A stretch of 64,000 bases of DNA from an uncultured Lachnospiraceae bacterium (GCA_902760755.1 CACWHK010000010.1:1-64000); one strand, 5' to 3'; positions 29,026-36,882 are shown, counted from the stretch's first letter. The notes: generated by a model from the letters alone, not told the origin. Program-made: numbers and translations.

Positions 29026-30573
29026 ATGTTGCTTGATGCTTTTGAACCAAAGCGGGTACTGCACTATTTTGAGGAGATCGCGGCGATCCCGCACGGCTCC
29101 GGGAATACGAGGGCCATCAGTGATCATCTGGTGGAGTTTGCGAAGTCGAAGGGACTGGAATACCGTCAGGATTCTCTGGGAAATGTACTGATCCGCAAGG
29201 CGGCATCCCCTGGGTGTGAGTCTGCCCCTGTGGTGATCCTGCAGGGCCATATGGACATGGTCTGCGAAAAGGATGCGGACTGCACGCTGGATATGGAGAA
29301 GGAGGGACTGGACCTTCGGCTGTACCGGAGGAAGGAGCTCAGGTGGCTGAGCCGGGAGCTTAGCCCGCTGCAGAGTCCGGAGGACTGGTTCCTGAAGGCC
29401 GAGGGCACCACCCTCGGTTCGGATGACGGTATCGGCGTTGCCTATATGATGGCGATCCTGGAGGCAGAGGATATCACACATCCCGCGTTGGAGTGCGTCT
29501 TCACCGTGGATGAAGAGATCGGTATGCTTGGTGCAGTCGGCATGGATATGTCGGATCTTAAGGGCCGGCTTCTCATGAATATTGATTCGGAGGATGAGGG
29601 GCATGTTCTGGCAGGCTGTGCCGGAGGATGCATAGCGACCGTTACGATTCCCGTGGAGCGGGAGGATCCGGAAGAGACCATGGATTCCCTGCTTCTTCGG
29701 GTAGAAGGACTGAAGGGCGGACACTCCGGACTGGAGATCGACCGCGGAAGAGCAAATGCCTCCGTAATTCTCGGACGTCTTCTTCAGACGCTTTCCCTAA
29801 GATTCGGGCAGGATATCCGGCTTTGCTCCGTAAACGGTGGTAGCAAGGACAATGCCATTCCTCGTTCTGCAGAAGCAGTCCTTCGGGTGATGCCGGGGAT
29901 CCGGCAGGCGGTTATGGAGCTGGCTGCGGAAGAGGAAGGGGTATTTCGCCGGGAATATGCCGGCTGTGACCCGGAGCTGCAGATCTCCTGCTCTGTACGT
30001 ACGTTGGAGCATCCGGAGGAAGAGAGAAATCCGGTTCCTGTGATAAGGCCACTATCCCGTGCATCGGAGGCCTGTGCCATCCGGTTACTTCGGATCCTTC
30101 CGAACGGAATCGAGAAGATGAGCCGTGATATCCCGGGCCTGGTGGAAACCTCCCTGAATCTGGGAATCCTGAAAACAAAGGAAAACAAGATCGTTGCATC
30201 CTCACTGGTACGAAGCGGCGTAAACTCTGAAAAAGAGGAGCTGCTCAGCCGTATCGCTGCGGTTGCAGAGGCCCTTGGCGGAACCGCTTCCTACGAGGGG
30301 GATTATCCTGCATGGGAATACCGGAAGGAGTCCCGGCTTCGCGAGGTGATGCAGGAGTGCTACGAAGCACAGTATAAGGAACCGATCATTGTGGAAACCG
30401 TCCATGCCGGTGTGGAGTGCGGAATCTTTTCGGACAAGCTCCCGGGACTGGATGCCGTATCCTTCGGACCGGACCTGAAGGACATTCATACTGCGAAGGA
30501 AGCCATGGATCTCGCATCCGTGGAGCGGACCTGGAAACTGATCCTTTCGGTTCTGAAGAAGCTGTGTGAGTAA
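29026..30573 (+). CDS. pepD: Aminoacyl-histidine dipeptidase (PepD, M20)
   Basis: 515 residues. A cytosolic metallodipeptidase with broad specificity, classically cleaving Xaa-His dipeptides. M20 family metal and catalytic motifs are visible: VILQGHMDMVCEKD (His and the following catalytic Asp), GTTLGSDDGIGVAYMMAILE (bridging Asp) and FTVDEEIGMLGAVGMD (general-base and metal Glu). LKGGHSGLEIDRGRANA is the lid-domain His motif. A segment of about 20 residues before the GTTLG motif (LYRRKELRWLSRELSPLQ) is longer than in most PepD proteins. I chose ATG 29026, with GAAGGAG about 6 nt upstream; ATG 29020 is too close to that site. Confidence 0.93.
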   Translation: MLLDAFEPKRVLHYFEEIAAIPHGSGNTRAISDHLVEFAKSKGLEYRQDSLGNVLIRKAASPGCESAPVVILQGHMDMVCEKDADCTLDMEKEGLDLRLYRRKELRWLSRELSPLQSPEDWFLKAEGTTLGSDDGIGVAYMMAILEAEDITHPALECVFTVDEEIGMLGAVGMDMSDLKGRLLMNIDSEDEGHVLAGCAGGCIATVTIPVEREDPEETMDSLLLRVEGLKGGHSGLEIDRGRANASVILGRLLQTLSLRFGQDIRLCSVNGGSKDNAIPRSAEAVLRVMPGIRQAVMELAAEEEGVFRREYAGCDPELQISCSVRTLEHPEEERNPVPVIRPLSRASEACAIRLLRILPNGIEKMSRDIPGLVETSLNLGILKTKENKIVASSLVRSGVNSEKEELLSRIAAVAEALGGTASYEGDYPAWEYRKESRLREVMQECYEAQYKEPIIVETVHAGVECGIFSDKLPGLDAVSFGPDLKDIHTAKEAMDLASVERTWKLILSVLKKLCE

Positions 30574-30601
30574 CAGCTTTCTGAATAAATGCATACGAAT
30601 A

Positions 30602-30631
30602 CAAAAAAGGCAGATCAAATGATCTGCCTTT
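30602..30631 (-). terminator. Terminator of tRNA-Glu (may also act on pepD)
   Basis: An 11-bp stem, AAAGGCAGATC with its complement, and an AAAT loop. Read on the minus strand it is followed by TTTTTT, directly after the tRNA. In the + direction the T-run is only TTT. Confidence 0.85.
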
Positions 30632-30636
30632 AAATG

Positions 30637-30708
30637 TAGTCCGTAGGGGAATCGAACCCCTGTTTCCGCCGTGAGAGGGCGGCGTCTTAGCCGCTTGACC
30701 AACGGACC
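30637..30708 (-). tRNA. tRNA-Glu (anticodon CTC)
   Basis: 72 nt. On the minus strand it starts GGTCCGTTGGTCAAGCGG and ends CCCCTACGGACTA. The acceptor stem pairs GGTCCGT with ACGGACT (G1-U72, as in other Firmicute tRNA-Glu). The anticodon arm is CCGCC-CTCTCAC-GGCGG, giving anticodon CTC for codon GAG. The T arm has GGTTCGATTCC. CCA is not encoded. It is a single-gene unit with its own promoter and terminator. GAG is clearly the preferred Glu codon in this window, which fits a dedicated CTC tRNA. Confidence 0.96.
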
Positions 30709-30727
30709 ATGTCCTGACGACTTGGTT

Positions 30728-30756
30728 AGTATATCAGAATGGAACGAGGAATGCAA
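30728..30756 (-). promoter_or_regulatory. Promoter of tRNA-Glu
   Basis: On the minus strand TTGCAT (30756-30751), a 17-nt spacer and TATACT (30733-30728), with TGA before the -10. Transcription would start about 13 nt before the tRNA. Confidence 0.88.
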
Positions 30757-30764
30757 GCATTTTT

Positions 30765-32141
30765 TTAATTTTTTTTCACAAGGGTGTTGATCCGGCTCTC
30801 GTCCGGCACGGCATCCCCCAGCGCATCGCAGGGGATATCCACCAGAAGGTACCGCTCCGTATGGCCACGGTAACAGGGGCCATCGGGAGTATCAACGATC
30901 CGCTCAATCAGCACTTCCTTTGATTCACCGTTGAAAGAGGCTTCGTAGGCTGCCTTCTCTTTTTCAACCTGCTCCATCAGACGACGGACCCGGTCCTTTT
31001 TCACGGCTTCTGTCAGCTGACCGTCCATCCGGTCCGCCACGGTTCCCTTTCTTCTGGAGAAGGGGAATACATGGGCTTCGTAAAGACCGATTTCCTCCAG
31101 GGTACTGCAGGTAGTAAGAAACTCTTCCTCAGTCTCTCCCGGGAAGCCGACGATGATATCCGCCGTGAGAGCCGGACGGTCATAGTACCTCCGCAGCCGC
31201 TCCACGATGCTCCTTATATCATCGGTGGTGTAGTGACGGTTCATCCGCTTCAGCACGGTATCACAGCCGCTCTGCAGGGACAGGTGGAAATGCGGGCACA
31301 CCTTCGGAAGGGAAGAGATGGTTTCAAGAAACTCCTCCGTTACGACTCTCGGCTCCAGGGAACCAAGACGGATCCGCTCGATCCCGGGAATCTCGTGAAC
31401 TCTCTTCACCACATCCGCCAGTGAATACTCTCCGATATCACCGAAGGAGGAGAGGTTGATCCCGGTCAGAACCAGCTCCTTCACACCGGATGCAGCCAGA
31501 GTCTTTGATTCCGCAAGGATCGCATCCATGGATTTGTTCCGGATGCGTCCCCGGACATAGGGGATGATACAGTAGGCGCAGAACATGTTGCACCCGTCCT
31601 GGATCTTGATATAAGCCCGGGTATGATCCTCGGGCATGGTGATCCGAAGATCCTCGAATTCGGGATCCTTTGCAATATCGATCAGATTGTCAGAGAGAGA
31701 CTCCCCCAGCAGCTTCTCGGCCACCAGACGGACCATATCCCGCTTGCGGTTGTTTCCCACGATAAGATCTGCATCGATCACGTCCCGTCCGTAGTCGGGG
31801 GCCTTCTTTTCAGAAGCAGAGGCGCTGGAGGTTGTTTTCTCTCCGGATACAGGGGCCTTGAACTTCTCCCGGTTTGCCACGGCCTGAACATAGCAGCCCG
31901 CTGCCACGATCAGGGCCTTAGGATTCTCCTTTCGGAGTTTGCTGATCATCTGTCTTGATTTCCGGTCTGCGATATTCGTTACGGAGCAGGTGTTGATGAT
32001 ACAGATATCCGCATCCGTTTCCGCCCCGCGAAGAGCACCTGCAGCAAAAAAAGCCTCGTACATGGCATCGGATTCATACTGATTTACCTTGCAGCCGAGG
32101 GTCAGGATATAGATCTTTTTATTGGTCAGAACCTCATACAT
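30765..32141 (-). CDS. mtaB: tRNA t6A37 methylthiotransferase MtaB
   Basis: 458 residues. MtaB adds a methylthio group to t6A37 of tRNAs. The N-terminal UPF0004 domain has cluster cysteines in LGCKVNQYE, INTCSVTN and AAGCYVQ. The LGCKVNQ form separates MtaB from MiaB and RimO. The radical-SAM cysteines are C184, C188 and C191 in CNMFCAYCIIPYVRGR. A TRAM domain closes the protein. A Ser/Lys-rich segment of about 22 residues (around EKTTSSASASEKKAPDYG) interrupts the first domain and is probably a surface loop. I chose ATG 32141, with AAGGA 9 nt upstream. In Bacillus it follows rsmE, so it belongs to the same conserved neighbourhood, here inverted and displaced. Confidence 0.95.
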   Translation of the reverse strand: MYEVLTNKKIYILTLGCKVNQYESDAMYEAFFAAGALRGAETDADICIINTCSVTNIADRKSRQMISKLRKENPKALIVAAGCYVQAVANREKFKAPVSGEKTTSSASASEKKAPDYGRDVIDADLIVGNNRKRDMVRLVAEKLLGESLSDNLIDIAKDPEFEDLRITMPEDHTRAYIKIQDGCNMFCAYCIIPYVRGRIRNKSMDAILAESKTLAASGVKELVLTGINLSSFGDIGEYSLADVVKRVHEIPGIERIRLGSLEPRVVTEEFLETISSLPKVCPHFHLSLQSGCDTVLKRMNRHYTTDDIRSIVERLRRYYDRPALTADIIVGFPGETEEEFLTTCSTLEEIGLYEAHVFPFSRRKGTVADRMDGQLTEAVKKDRVRRLMEQVEKEKAAYEASFNGESKEVLIERIVDTPDGPCYRGHTERYLLVDIPCDALGDAVPDESRINTLVKKN

Positions 32142-32203
32142 CGAAAACAATCCTTCTTGGGAAAATGCATCGGAAGAATCCGAAAGATTCTTTGCTTACC
32201 TCT

Positions 32204-32232
32204 TTGCATTTAAAATACATATGTGATATGAT
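32204..32232 (+). promoter_or_regulatory. Promoter of the HPr-like operon
   Basis: TTGCAT at 32204-32209, a 17-nt spacer and TATGAT at 32227-32232. The start codon lies about 48 nt further on. Confidence 0.85.
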
Positions 32233-32240
32233 ATCACATA
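32220..32240 (+). promoter_or_regulatory. Palindromic operator over the -10 element
   Basis: TATGTGATA (32220-32228), TGA, TATCACATA (32232-32240): perfect 9-bp arms with a 3-nt centre, covering the -10 hexamer and the likely start point. A bound dimer would block the promoter. The TGTGA-N7-TCACA core resembles a CRP/FNR-type half-site pair but the spacing is 7, not 6; a GntR-type factor is equally possible. Confidence 0.7.
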
Positions 32241-32280
32241 GGAGAAGAATTCTCACGTTATTTTTTTGGAGGAGAAAGTT

Positions 32281-32517
32281 ATGACATCAGTTAAAGTATC
32301 GCTCAGTTCCATCGACAAGGTTAAAGCATTCGTAAATGATATCAGCGGTTTCCCGGCTGATTTCGACCTGGTAGCAGGCCGTTATGTCATTGACGCAAAG
32401 TCCATCATGGGCATCTTCAGTCTGGACATCTCCAAGCCCATCGATCTGAATATCTATGCAGAGGAAGATATCGATGAGATCATGACCGCTCTGAAGCCGT
32501 ATCTTGTTGAGGAATAA
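32281..32517 (+). CDS. HPr-like protein lacking the active-site histidine
   Basis: 78 residues. The second half, YVIDAKSIMGIFSLDISKPI, matches the Ser46 region of HPr/Crh (AKSIMGxxSL), the site phosphorylated by HPr kinase. The first part does not contain the GxHARP loop; the region where His15 should be reads LSSIDKVKAFVNDISG. It therefore cannot take part in normal PTS phosphotransfer from enzyme I. By comparison with Crh, where His15 is Gln, it could be a regulatory relative, but this is inference. ATG 32281 has a strong GGAGGAG 6 nt upstream. The next gene begins 4 nt after the stop, so the two are co-transcribed. Confidence 0.75.
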   Translation: MTSVKVSLSSIDKVKAFVNDISGFPADFDLVAGRYVIDAKSIMGIFSLDISKPIDLNIYAEEDIDEIMTALKPYLVEE

Positions 32518-32520
32518 GCC

Positions 32521-33201
32521 TTGCTGGATCGTGAAATGCGCGAGCCGTTGTTCGACTATCTGGACGAGAACTTCGGCAAAATAAGGATCATTGAAGAGAA
32601 AACCATTCAGGGCTCCCGTGCTGACGTACTGGGAGTCCTGGATGGTTATTTTGTTGGTTTCGAGATCAAGTCCGATCAGGATACCTACGAGCGGCTGAAG
32701 ACTCAGGTGAAGGACTACGACAGGTTCTGTGATTTCTGCTATATCGTTGTCGGAGCCAGCCACAGGAAGCATGTGGCGGAGCACGTTCCGGAGCACTGGG
32801 GGATCCTGGTGGTAACGGAGGGAGGCGTGGAGCTGGACCGGGGGGCGGATGATAACCCGAAGGCAGAGTTGGCTGATCAGCTGACCCTTATGTGGAAGCG
32901 GGAGCTGCACGGGCTGCTGGAGCTGAATGCCTGCCCGAAGTATGCGGATAAGAGCCGGAAGTTCATCCGGGAGAAGCTGCTGCAGAAGGTGGATCATGAT
33001 CTCCTGAAGCGGCAGATGACGGAGCTGATCTTCGAGCGGGACTATACCGTCTTCGACGAGGAGCCGTCGGTTGCTGTTAAGAAGGAACGAAAGAAGCGGG
33101 CAGTGCTGCGGAAGAAGGCGGTGACGGGGGAGCGTGCCCGCGTGCATACCACCCATTTTATCGGAAGGAAGAAGGGCGTCAAGAAAAAACGCTTGACATA
33201 G
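32521..33201 (+). CDS. sce7726-like protein with a PD-(D/E)XK nuclease-like core
   Basis: 226 residues. Residues 20-80 show a nuclease-like layout: E25, D35 in GSRADVLGVL, E48 and K50 in GFEIKSD, and Q62 in LKTQVKDYDR. This is the arrangement of PD-(D/E)XK enzymes and closely resembles the sce7726 family (hGxxRxD...yEIKSDxDTxxRL..Q). The C-terminal 50 residues are very basic (KKERKKRAVLRKK and GRKKGVKKKRL), suggesting nucleic-acid binding. No biochemical function is established for the family. The start is TTG 32521, 4 nt after the HPr-like stop, with GAGG upstream; ATG 32536 is an alternative. Its 3' end contains the next operon's -35. Confidence 0.65.
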   Translation: MLDREMREPLFDYLDENFGKIRIIEEKTIQGSRADVLGVLDGYFVGFEIKSDQDTYERLKTQVKDYDRFCDFCYIVVGASHRKHVAEHVPEHWGILVVTEGGVELDRGADDNPKAELADQLTLMWKRELHGLLELNACPKYADKSRKFIREKLLQKVDHDLLKRQMTELIFERDYTVFDEEPSVAVKKERKKRAVLRKKAVTGERARVHTTHFIGRKKGVKKKRLT

Positions 33202-33221
33202 TCTCCGGAGTGTTGTATGAT
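33193..33221 (+). promoter_or_regulatory. Strong promoter of the SRP operon
   Basis: TTGACA at 33193-33198, a 17-nt spacer and TATGAT at 33216-33221. The -35 lies inside the last codons of the upstream gene. Confidence 0.9.
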
Positions 33222-33248
33222 ATCCGAGGTCTTAGGGAGGACTATGTC

Positions 33249-33605
33249 ATGGAACGGATCGTTCGGCAAACCATGCTGTTTGATTTTTACGGCGAATTAC
33301 TGACGGAGCACCAGAGAAGTGCATACGAGGACGTGGTGATGAATGACCTGTCCTACGCAGAGCTTGCCCGTCTGCAGAACATTTCCAGACAGGCTGCCTA
33401 TGACATGATCCGACGCTGTGATAAGCAGCTGGAGGAGTACGAAGAGAAGCTTCATCTGGTGGAACGGTTCCTCCGGATCCGGGAACAGATGAAGGAGATA
33501 GAAGCTACGGCAAAGGAACTGCAGGAAGCGTCCGCGGACCCGAAGGTCCGGGAATCGGCAGAGAGTATCCTGCAGACCACGGACTCGATAATCAACGAGT
33601 TATAG
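33249..33605 (+). CDS. ylxM: YlxM family (UPF0122) helix-turn-helix protein
   Basis: 118 residues. The sigma-70 region 4-like HTH is clear in MLFDFYGELLTEHQRSAYED and LSYAELARLQNISRQAAYDM. The rest is a coiled coil. YlxM is almost always encoded just before ffh and is thought to be an accessory to the signal recognition particle. I chose ATG 33249, with GGGAGG 8 nt upstream; an earlier in-frame start at 33210 lies inside the promoter. ffh follows after 11 nt. Confidence 0.93.
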   Translation: MERIVRQTMLFDFYGELLTEHQRSAYEDVVMNDLSYAELARLQNISRQAAYDMIRRCDKQLEEYEEKLHLVERFLRIREQMKEIEATAKELQEASADPKVRESAESILQTTDSIINEL

Positions 33606-33616
33606 ATGAGGATATT

Positions 33617-34957
33617 ATGGCATTTGACAGCTTAAGCGATAAATTACAAAATGTTTTCAAGAAGCTGCGGAGCAAGGGCCTTCTGAAGGAAGATGACGTA
33701 AAGGAGGCCATGAAGGAGGTTAAGCGTGCGCTGCTGGAGGCGGACGTAAACTTCAAGGTTGTTAAGCAGTTTATCAGTGCGGTCAGTGAGCGTGCGGTTG
33801 GTGAAGAGGTCATGAAGGGCCTGAATCCCGGCCAGATGGTCATTAAGATCGTAAAGGAAGAGCTGGTTACCCTGATGGGTTCGGAGAACACGGAAATGAA
33901 GCTCCGCCCGTCCAACGAGCAGACAGTTATCATGATGTGCGGTCTGCAGGGTGCAGGTAAGACCACCACCGTGGCAAAGCTTGCGGGACAGTTCAAGAAC
34001 AAGGGTAAGAAATGTATCCTGGTAGCCTGCGATATCTACCGTCCGGCAGCCATTCAGCAGCTGGAGATCAACGGTGAGAAGGTGGGGGTTCCCGTATTCT
34101 CCATGGGTACGGAGCATAAGCCCGTGGATATCGTGAAGGCAGCTCTGGCACATGCAAAGAAGGAGAATATCCAGCTTGTTTTCATCGATACTGCAGGTCG
34201 TCTGCATATCGACGAGGAGCTGATGCAGGAGCTTCGGGATATCAAGGAAGCCGTTACCGTGGATTATACACTTCTGACGGTGGACTCCATGACCGGTCAG
34301 GATGCGGTAAATGTGGCTACTACATTTAACAACGACCTGGGCATCGACGGCGTGGTTCTCACCAAGCTGGACGGCGATACCAGAGGCGGTGCGGCACTTT
34401 CTATCCGGTCCGTGACCGGTAAGCCGATCCTCTATGCAGGTATGGGCGAGAAGCTGACGGATCTGGAGCCGTTCTATCCGGAACGTATGGCTTCACGTAT
34501 CCTGGGCATGGGAGATGTGGAGAGCCTGATCGAGAAGGCACAGGCAGCCATCGACGAGGAGAAGGCCATCGAGATGGAGCAGAAGCTCCGGAAGGCAACC
34601 TTCGACTTCAATGACTTCCTGGACCAGCTGGAGCAGATGGATAAGATCGGAAGCCTGTCCGACATCATGGGAATGATGCCCGGCATGGGGAAGATGAAGG
34701 ATGTGGAGATTGATGACAATGCCACGGTTCATCCGAAGGCGATCATTCAGTCCATGACCCCGGCAGAGCGTGCAAATCCGGACCTGATCAACATGAGCAG
34801 GAAGCAGAGGATCGCGAAGGGCTGTGGTCTGGACATGGCGGAGGTTAACCGCTTCTTCAAGCAGTTTGACCAGTCCAAGAAGATGATGAAGCAGCTCTCC
34901 GGCATGATGGGGAAGGGTAAGAAGAAGCGGAGATTCGGAATGCCCTTCGGTATTTAA
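33617..34957 (+). CDS. ffh: Signal recognition particle protein Ffh
   Basis: 446 residues. The N domain is followed by the GTPase G domain: GLQGAGKTTTVAKLA (G1), ACDIYRPAAIQQL, FIDTAGRLHIDEEL (G3) and TKLDGDTRGGAALSI (G4). The Met-rich M domain (FNDFLDQLEQMDKIG, MMPGMGKMK, SRKQRIAKGCG) binds 4.5S/scRNA and signal peptides. Ffh targets membrane and secreted proteins co-translationally. The Met-rich tail MMKQLSGMMGKGKKK is typical. rpsP begins 61 nt later. Confidence 0.98.
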   Translation: MAFDSLSDKLQNVFKKLRSKGLLKEDDVKEAMKEVKRALLEADVNFKVVKQFISAVSERAVGEEVMKGLNPGQMVIKIVKEELVTLMGSENTEMKLRPSNEQTVIMMCGLQGAGKTTTVAKLAGQFKNKGKKCILVACDIYRPAAIQQLEINGEKVGVPVFSMGTEHKPVDIVKAALAHAKKENIQLVFIDTAGRLHIDEELMQELRDIKEAVTVDYTLLTVDSMTGQDAVNVATTFNNDLGIDGVVLTKLDGDTRGGAALSIRSVTGKPILYAGMGEKLTDLEPFYPERMASRILGMGDVESLIEKAQAAIDEEKAIEMEQKLRKATFDFNDFLDQLEQMDKIGSLSDIMGMMPGMGKMKDVEIDDNATVHPKAIIQSMTPAERANPDLINMSRKQRIAKGCGLDMAEVNRFFKQFDQSKKMMKQLSGMMGKGKKKRRFGMPFGI

Positions 34958-35018
34958 CAATTTATGATCAACATGGCTATACGGCCTGTAGATAAATATT
35001 TCAAGGAGGAAAACCAAA

Positions 35019-35264
35019 ATGGCAGTAAAGATCAGATTAAGAAGACTGGGCTACAAGAAGCACCCTGTATATAGAGTTGTTGTTGCAGATTCCAGATCTC
35101 AGAGAGATGGCAGCGTGATCGACCAGATCGGAACTTATGATCCGAATCAGGAGCCGAGCGTAGTCAAGATCGATGCTGAGGCAGCTAAGAAGTGGCTTAA
35201 CAATGGCGCTCAGCCGACTGAGACAGTAGCAAAGCTGTTCAAGCAGGCAGGAATTGAGAAATAA
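35019..35264 (+). CDS. rpsP: Ribosomal protein S16
   Basis: 81 residues, full length. Starts [20 protein letters not shown] and contains [20 protein letters not shown], the strongly conserved S16 core. S16 is a primary-stage binder in 30S assembly. AAGGAGG lies just before ATG. It is the third gene of the ylxM-ffh-rpsP-khpA-rimM-trmD operon. Confidence 0.99.
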   Translation: MAVKIRLRRLGYKKHPVYRVVVADSRSQRDGSVIDQIGTYDPNQEPSVVKIDAEAAKKWLNNGAQPTETVAKLFKQAGIEK

Positions 35265-35284
35265 AGTTACAGGAGGATTGCAGC

Positions 35285-35512
35285 ATGAAGGAATTAGTCG
35301 AGATCATTGCAAAATCCCTTGTAGATGCGCCTGACCAGGTTGTAGTTACGGAAACAACCGATGAACACACGATCAATGTTGAGCTCACCGTCGCTCCCGA
35401 AGATATGGGCAAGGTGATCGGAAAGAGCGGAAGGATCGCAAAGGCTATCCGTACTGTTGTTAAGGCCGCTGCATCAAAAAGCGACAAGAAGGTCATTGTG
35501 GATATCAAATAA
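35285..35512 (+). CDS. khpA: KH-domain RNA-binding protein KhpA
   Basis: 75 residues. A single KH domain with the GxxG loop in VIGKSGRIAKAIRTVVKAAA. KhpA (YlqC) partners with KhpB to bind many RNAs and influence cell length and division in Gram-positives. AGGAGG precedes ATG. The place between rpsP and rimM is the standard one. A strong hairpin follows in the gap to rimM. Confidence 0.95.
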   Translation: MKELVEIIAKSLVDAPDQVVVTETTDEHTINVELTVAPEDMGKVIGKSGRIAKAIRTVVKAAASKSDKKVIVDIK

Positions 35513-35536
35513 CGACGGGTGTCGTGCAATGAACAA

Positions 35537-35570
35537 AGAAGACAGGGACGGGTTTTCGTCCCTGTCTTCT
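35537..35570 (+). terminator. Intra-operon hairpin between khpA and rimM
   Basis: AGAAGACAGGGACG pairs perfectly with CGTCCCTGTCTTCT (14 bp) around a GGTTTT loop. Only TTGCCTT follows, so termination is probably partial; it may set expression steps within the operon or protect mRNA ends. Confidence 0.65.
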
Positions 35571-35595
35571 TGCCTTAAGAGGAAATGGAGGATCT

Positions 35596-36102
35596 ATGGA
35601 AGCATATTTCCGGGTCGGAGTTGTTACAACCACACATGGACTTGCAGGAGAGGTGAAGGTCTTTCCGACGACGGAGGATCCCCACCGGTTTGAGGAGCTG
35701 GAGGTCTGCTACCTGCTGGACAGAGGGACATATCGCCCGCTGACCATAAAGAGCTGCAGATACTTCAAGAATCTGGTGATCCTCGGCTTTGAGGAGGTAC
35801 CGTCCATAGACGAAGCCATGCACTTAAAGCAAAGGGAGCTCTATGTGGACCGTGAGCATGCGATCCCTCTGGAGGAGGGGGAGTATTATCTCGCGGATGT
35901 GATCGGAAGCACGGTCACGGATGAAGATGGAAATGTACTGGGTACGCTGGAGGATTATATGGAGACTGCGGCCCAGATCGTATATAAGGTCCGGACGGAG
36001 GCGGGGAAGGAAGCCCTGATCCCGGCAGTGGACGAGTTTATCAAAGAAGTGGATGTTGAAGGAAAGAAGATGGTGGTCCATGTGATCCCGGGACTCTTCT
36101 AA
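35596..36102 (+). CDS. rimM: 16S rRNA processing protein RimM
   Basis: 168 residues. RimM binds S19 and helps mature the 30S head. The N-terminal domain has FRVGVVTTTHGLAGEVKVFP, the family signature; the C-terminal PRC-barrel domain includes EGEYYLADVIGSTV and ends AVDEFIKEVDVEGKKMVVHV. Length is normal. GGAGG lies a few bases before ATG. trmD follows with an overlapping ribosome binding site. Confidence 0.96.
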   Translation: MEAYFRVGVVTTTHGLAGEVKVFPTTEDPHRFEELEVCYLLDRGTYRPLTIKSCRYFKNLVILGFEEVPSIDEAMHLKQRELYVDREHAIPLEEGEYYLADVIGSTVTDEDGNVLGTLEDYMETAAQIVYKVRTEAGKEALIPAVDEFIKEVDVEGKKMVVHVIPGLF

Positions 36103-36120
36103 GCAGGAGGAGGAATGCAT

Positions 36121-36870
36121 ATGGAATTTCATATCATGACACTGTTTCCGGAAATGATGGAAACCATCCTGGGGGAGAGCATCACGGGCCGGGCCCAGAA
36201 GGCGGAGCTGATCACCGTGAAGGCCTGGAATATCCGGGACTATGCGCAGAATACCTCAAGACATGTGGATGATTATATCTATGGCGGAGGTCCGGGCATG
36301 CTGATGCAGTGCGAGCCCATCGACCTATGCTACAATGCGATCCTGGAGGACCTTGCATCCCGGGGAATCGGGGAGAAGCCCCGCGTGATCTACCTGTCCC
36401 CGAAGGGGGAAACCTTCCGGCAGGGGAAGGCGGAGAGCTTTGCGTCAGAACCGGAACGCCCGCTGATCCTGCTCTGCGGTCATTATGAGGGGATTGACGA
36501 GAGAGTGCTGACCCTGCTTTCCGCAGAGGAGATCTCCATCGGAGATTTTGTGCTGACGGGAGGAGAGCTTGGGGCTGCGATCATTGTGGATGCGGTAAGT
36601 CGTCTGCTTCCCGGAGTTCTGGGGGATGACACCAGCGCCATCTACGAGAGCTTCCACGAGAATCTGCTGGAATGCCCGCAGTACACACGTCCTGAGGTTT
36701 ATAAGGAGCTTCGGGTTCCGGAGGTGCTTCTTTCCGGAAATCATGCCCTGATCGAGAAGTGGCGTCTGGAGCAGGCGGAGAAGATCACGGAGGAACGAAG
36801 GCCGGATCTGTATCAGGCATACAGGGAGGCGCATCCTCCGGTTCCGGAGAAGAAAAAACGACATAGATAA
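36121..36870 (+). CDS. trmD: tRNA m1G37 methyltransferase TrmD
   Basis: 249 residues. TrmD methylates G37 of tRNAs, preventing +1 frameshifting. Motifs are HIMTLFPEMMETIL, YGGGPGMLMQ, LLCGHYEGIDERVL, EISIGDFVLTGGELGA (the SPOUT knot) and DAVSRLLPGVLG. I prefer ATG 36121 because the family starts MxFHIxTLFPEM; ATG 36115, two codons earlier, is too close to the AGGAGGAGGA site. In most Clostridia rplS follows; here the operon ends and a new promoter begins at 36883. Confidence 0.97.
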   Translation: MEFHIMTLFPEMMETILGESITGRAQKAELITVKAWNIRDYAQNTSRHVDDYIYGGGPGMLMQCEPIDLCYNAILEDLASRGIGEKPRVIYLSPKGETFRQGKAESFASEPERPLILLCGHYEGIDERVLTLLSAEEISIGDFVLTGGELGAAIIVDAVSRLLPGVLGDDTSAIYESFHENLLECPQYTRPEVYKELRVPEVLLSGNHALIEKWRLEQAEKITEERRPDLYQAYREAHPPVPEKKKRHR

Positions 36871-36882
36871 GTTGTCTCATGC

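Noticed and set aside
32174..32192. AAGAATC/GATTCTT inverted repeat as a terminator of mtaB or a regulator site
   Set aside because: The arms are only 7 bp with no T-run, and it lies upstream of both divergent genes; it may be a fragment of the dispersed repeat.
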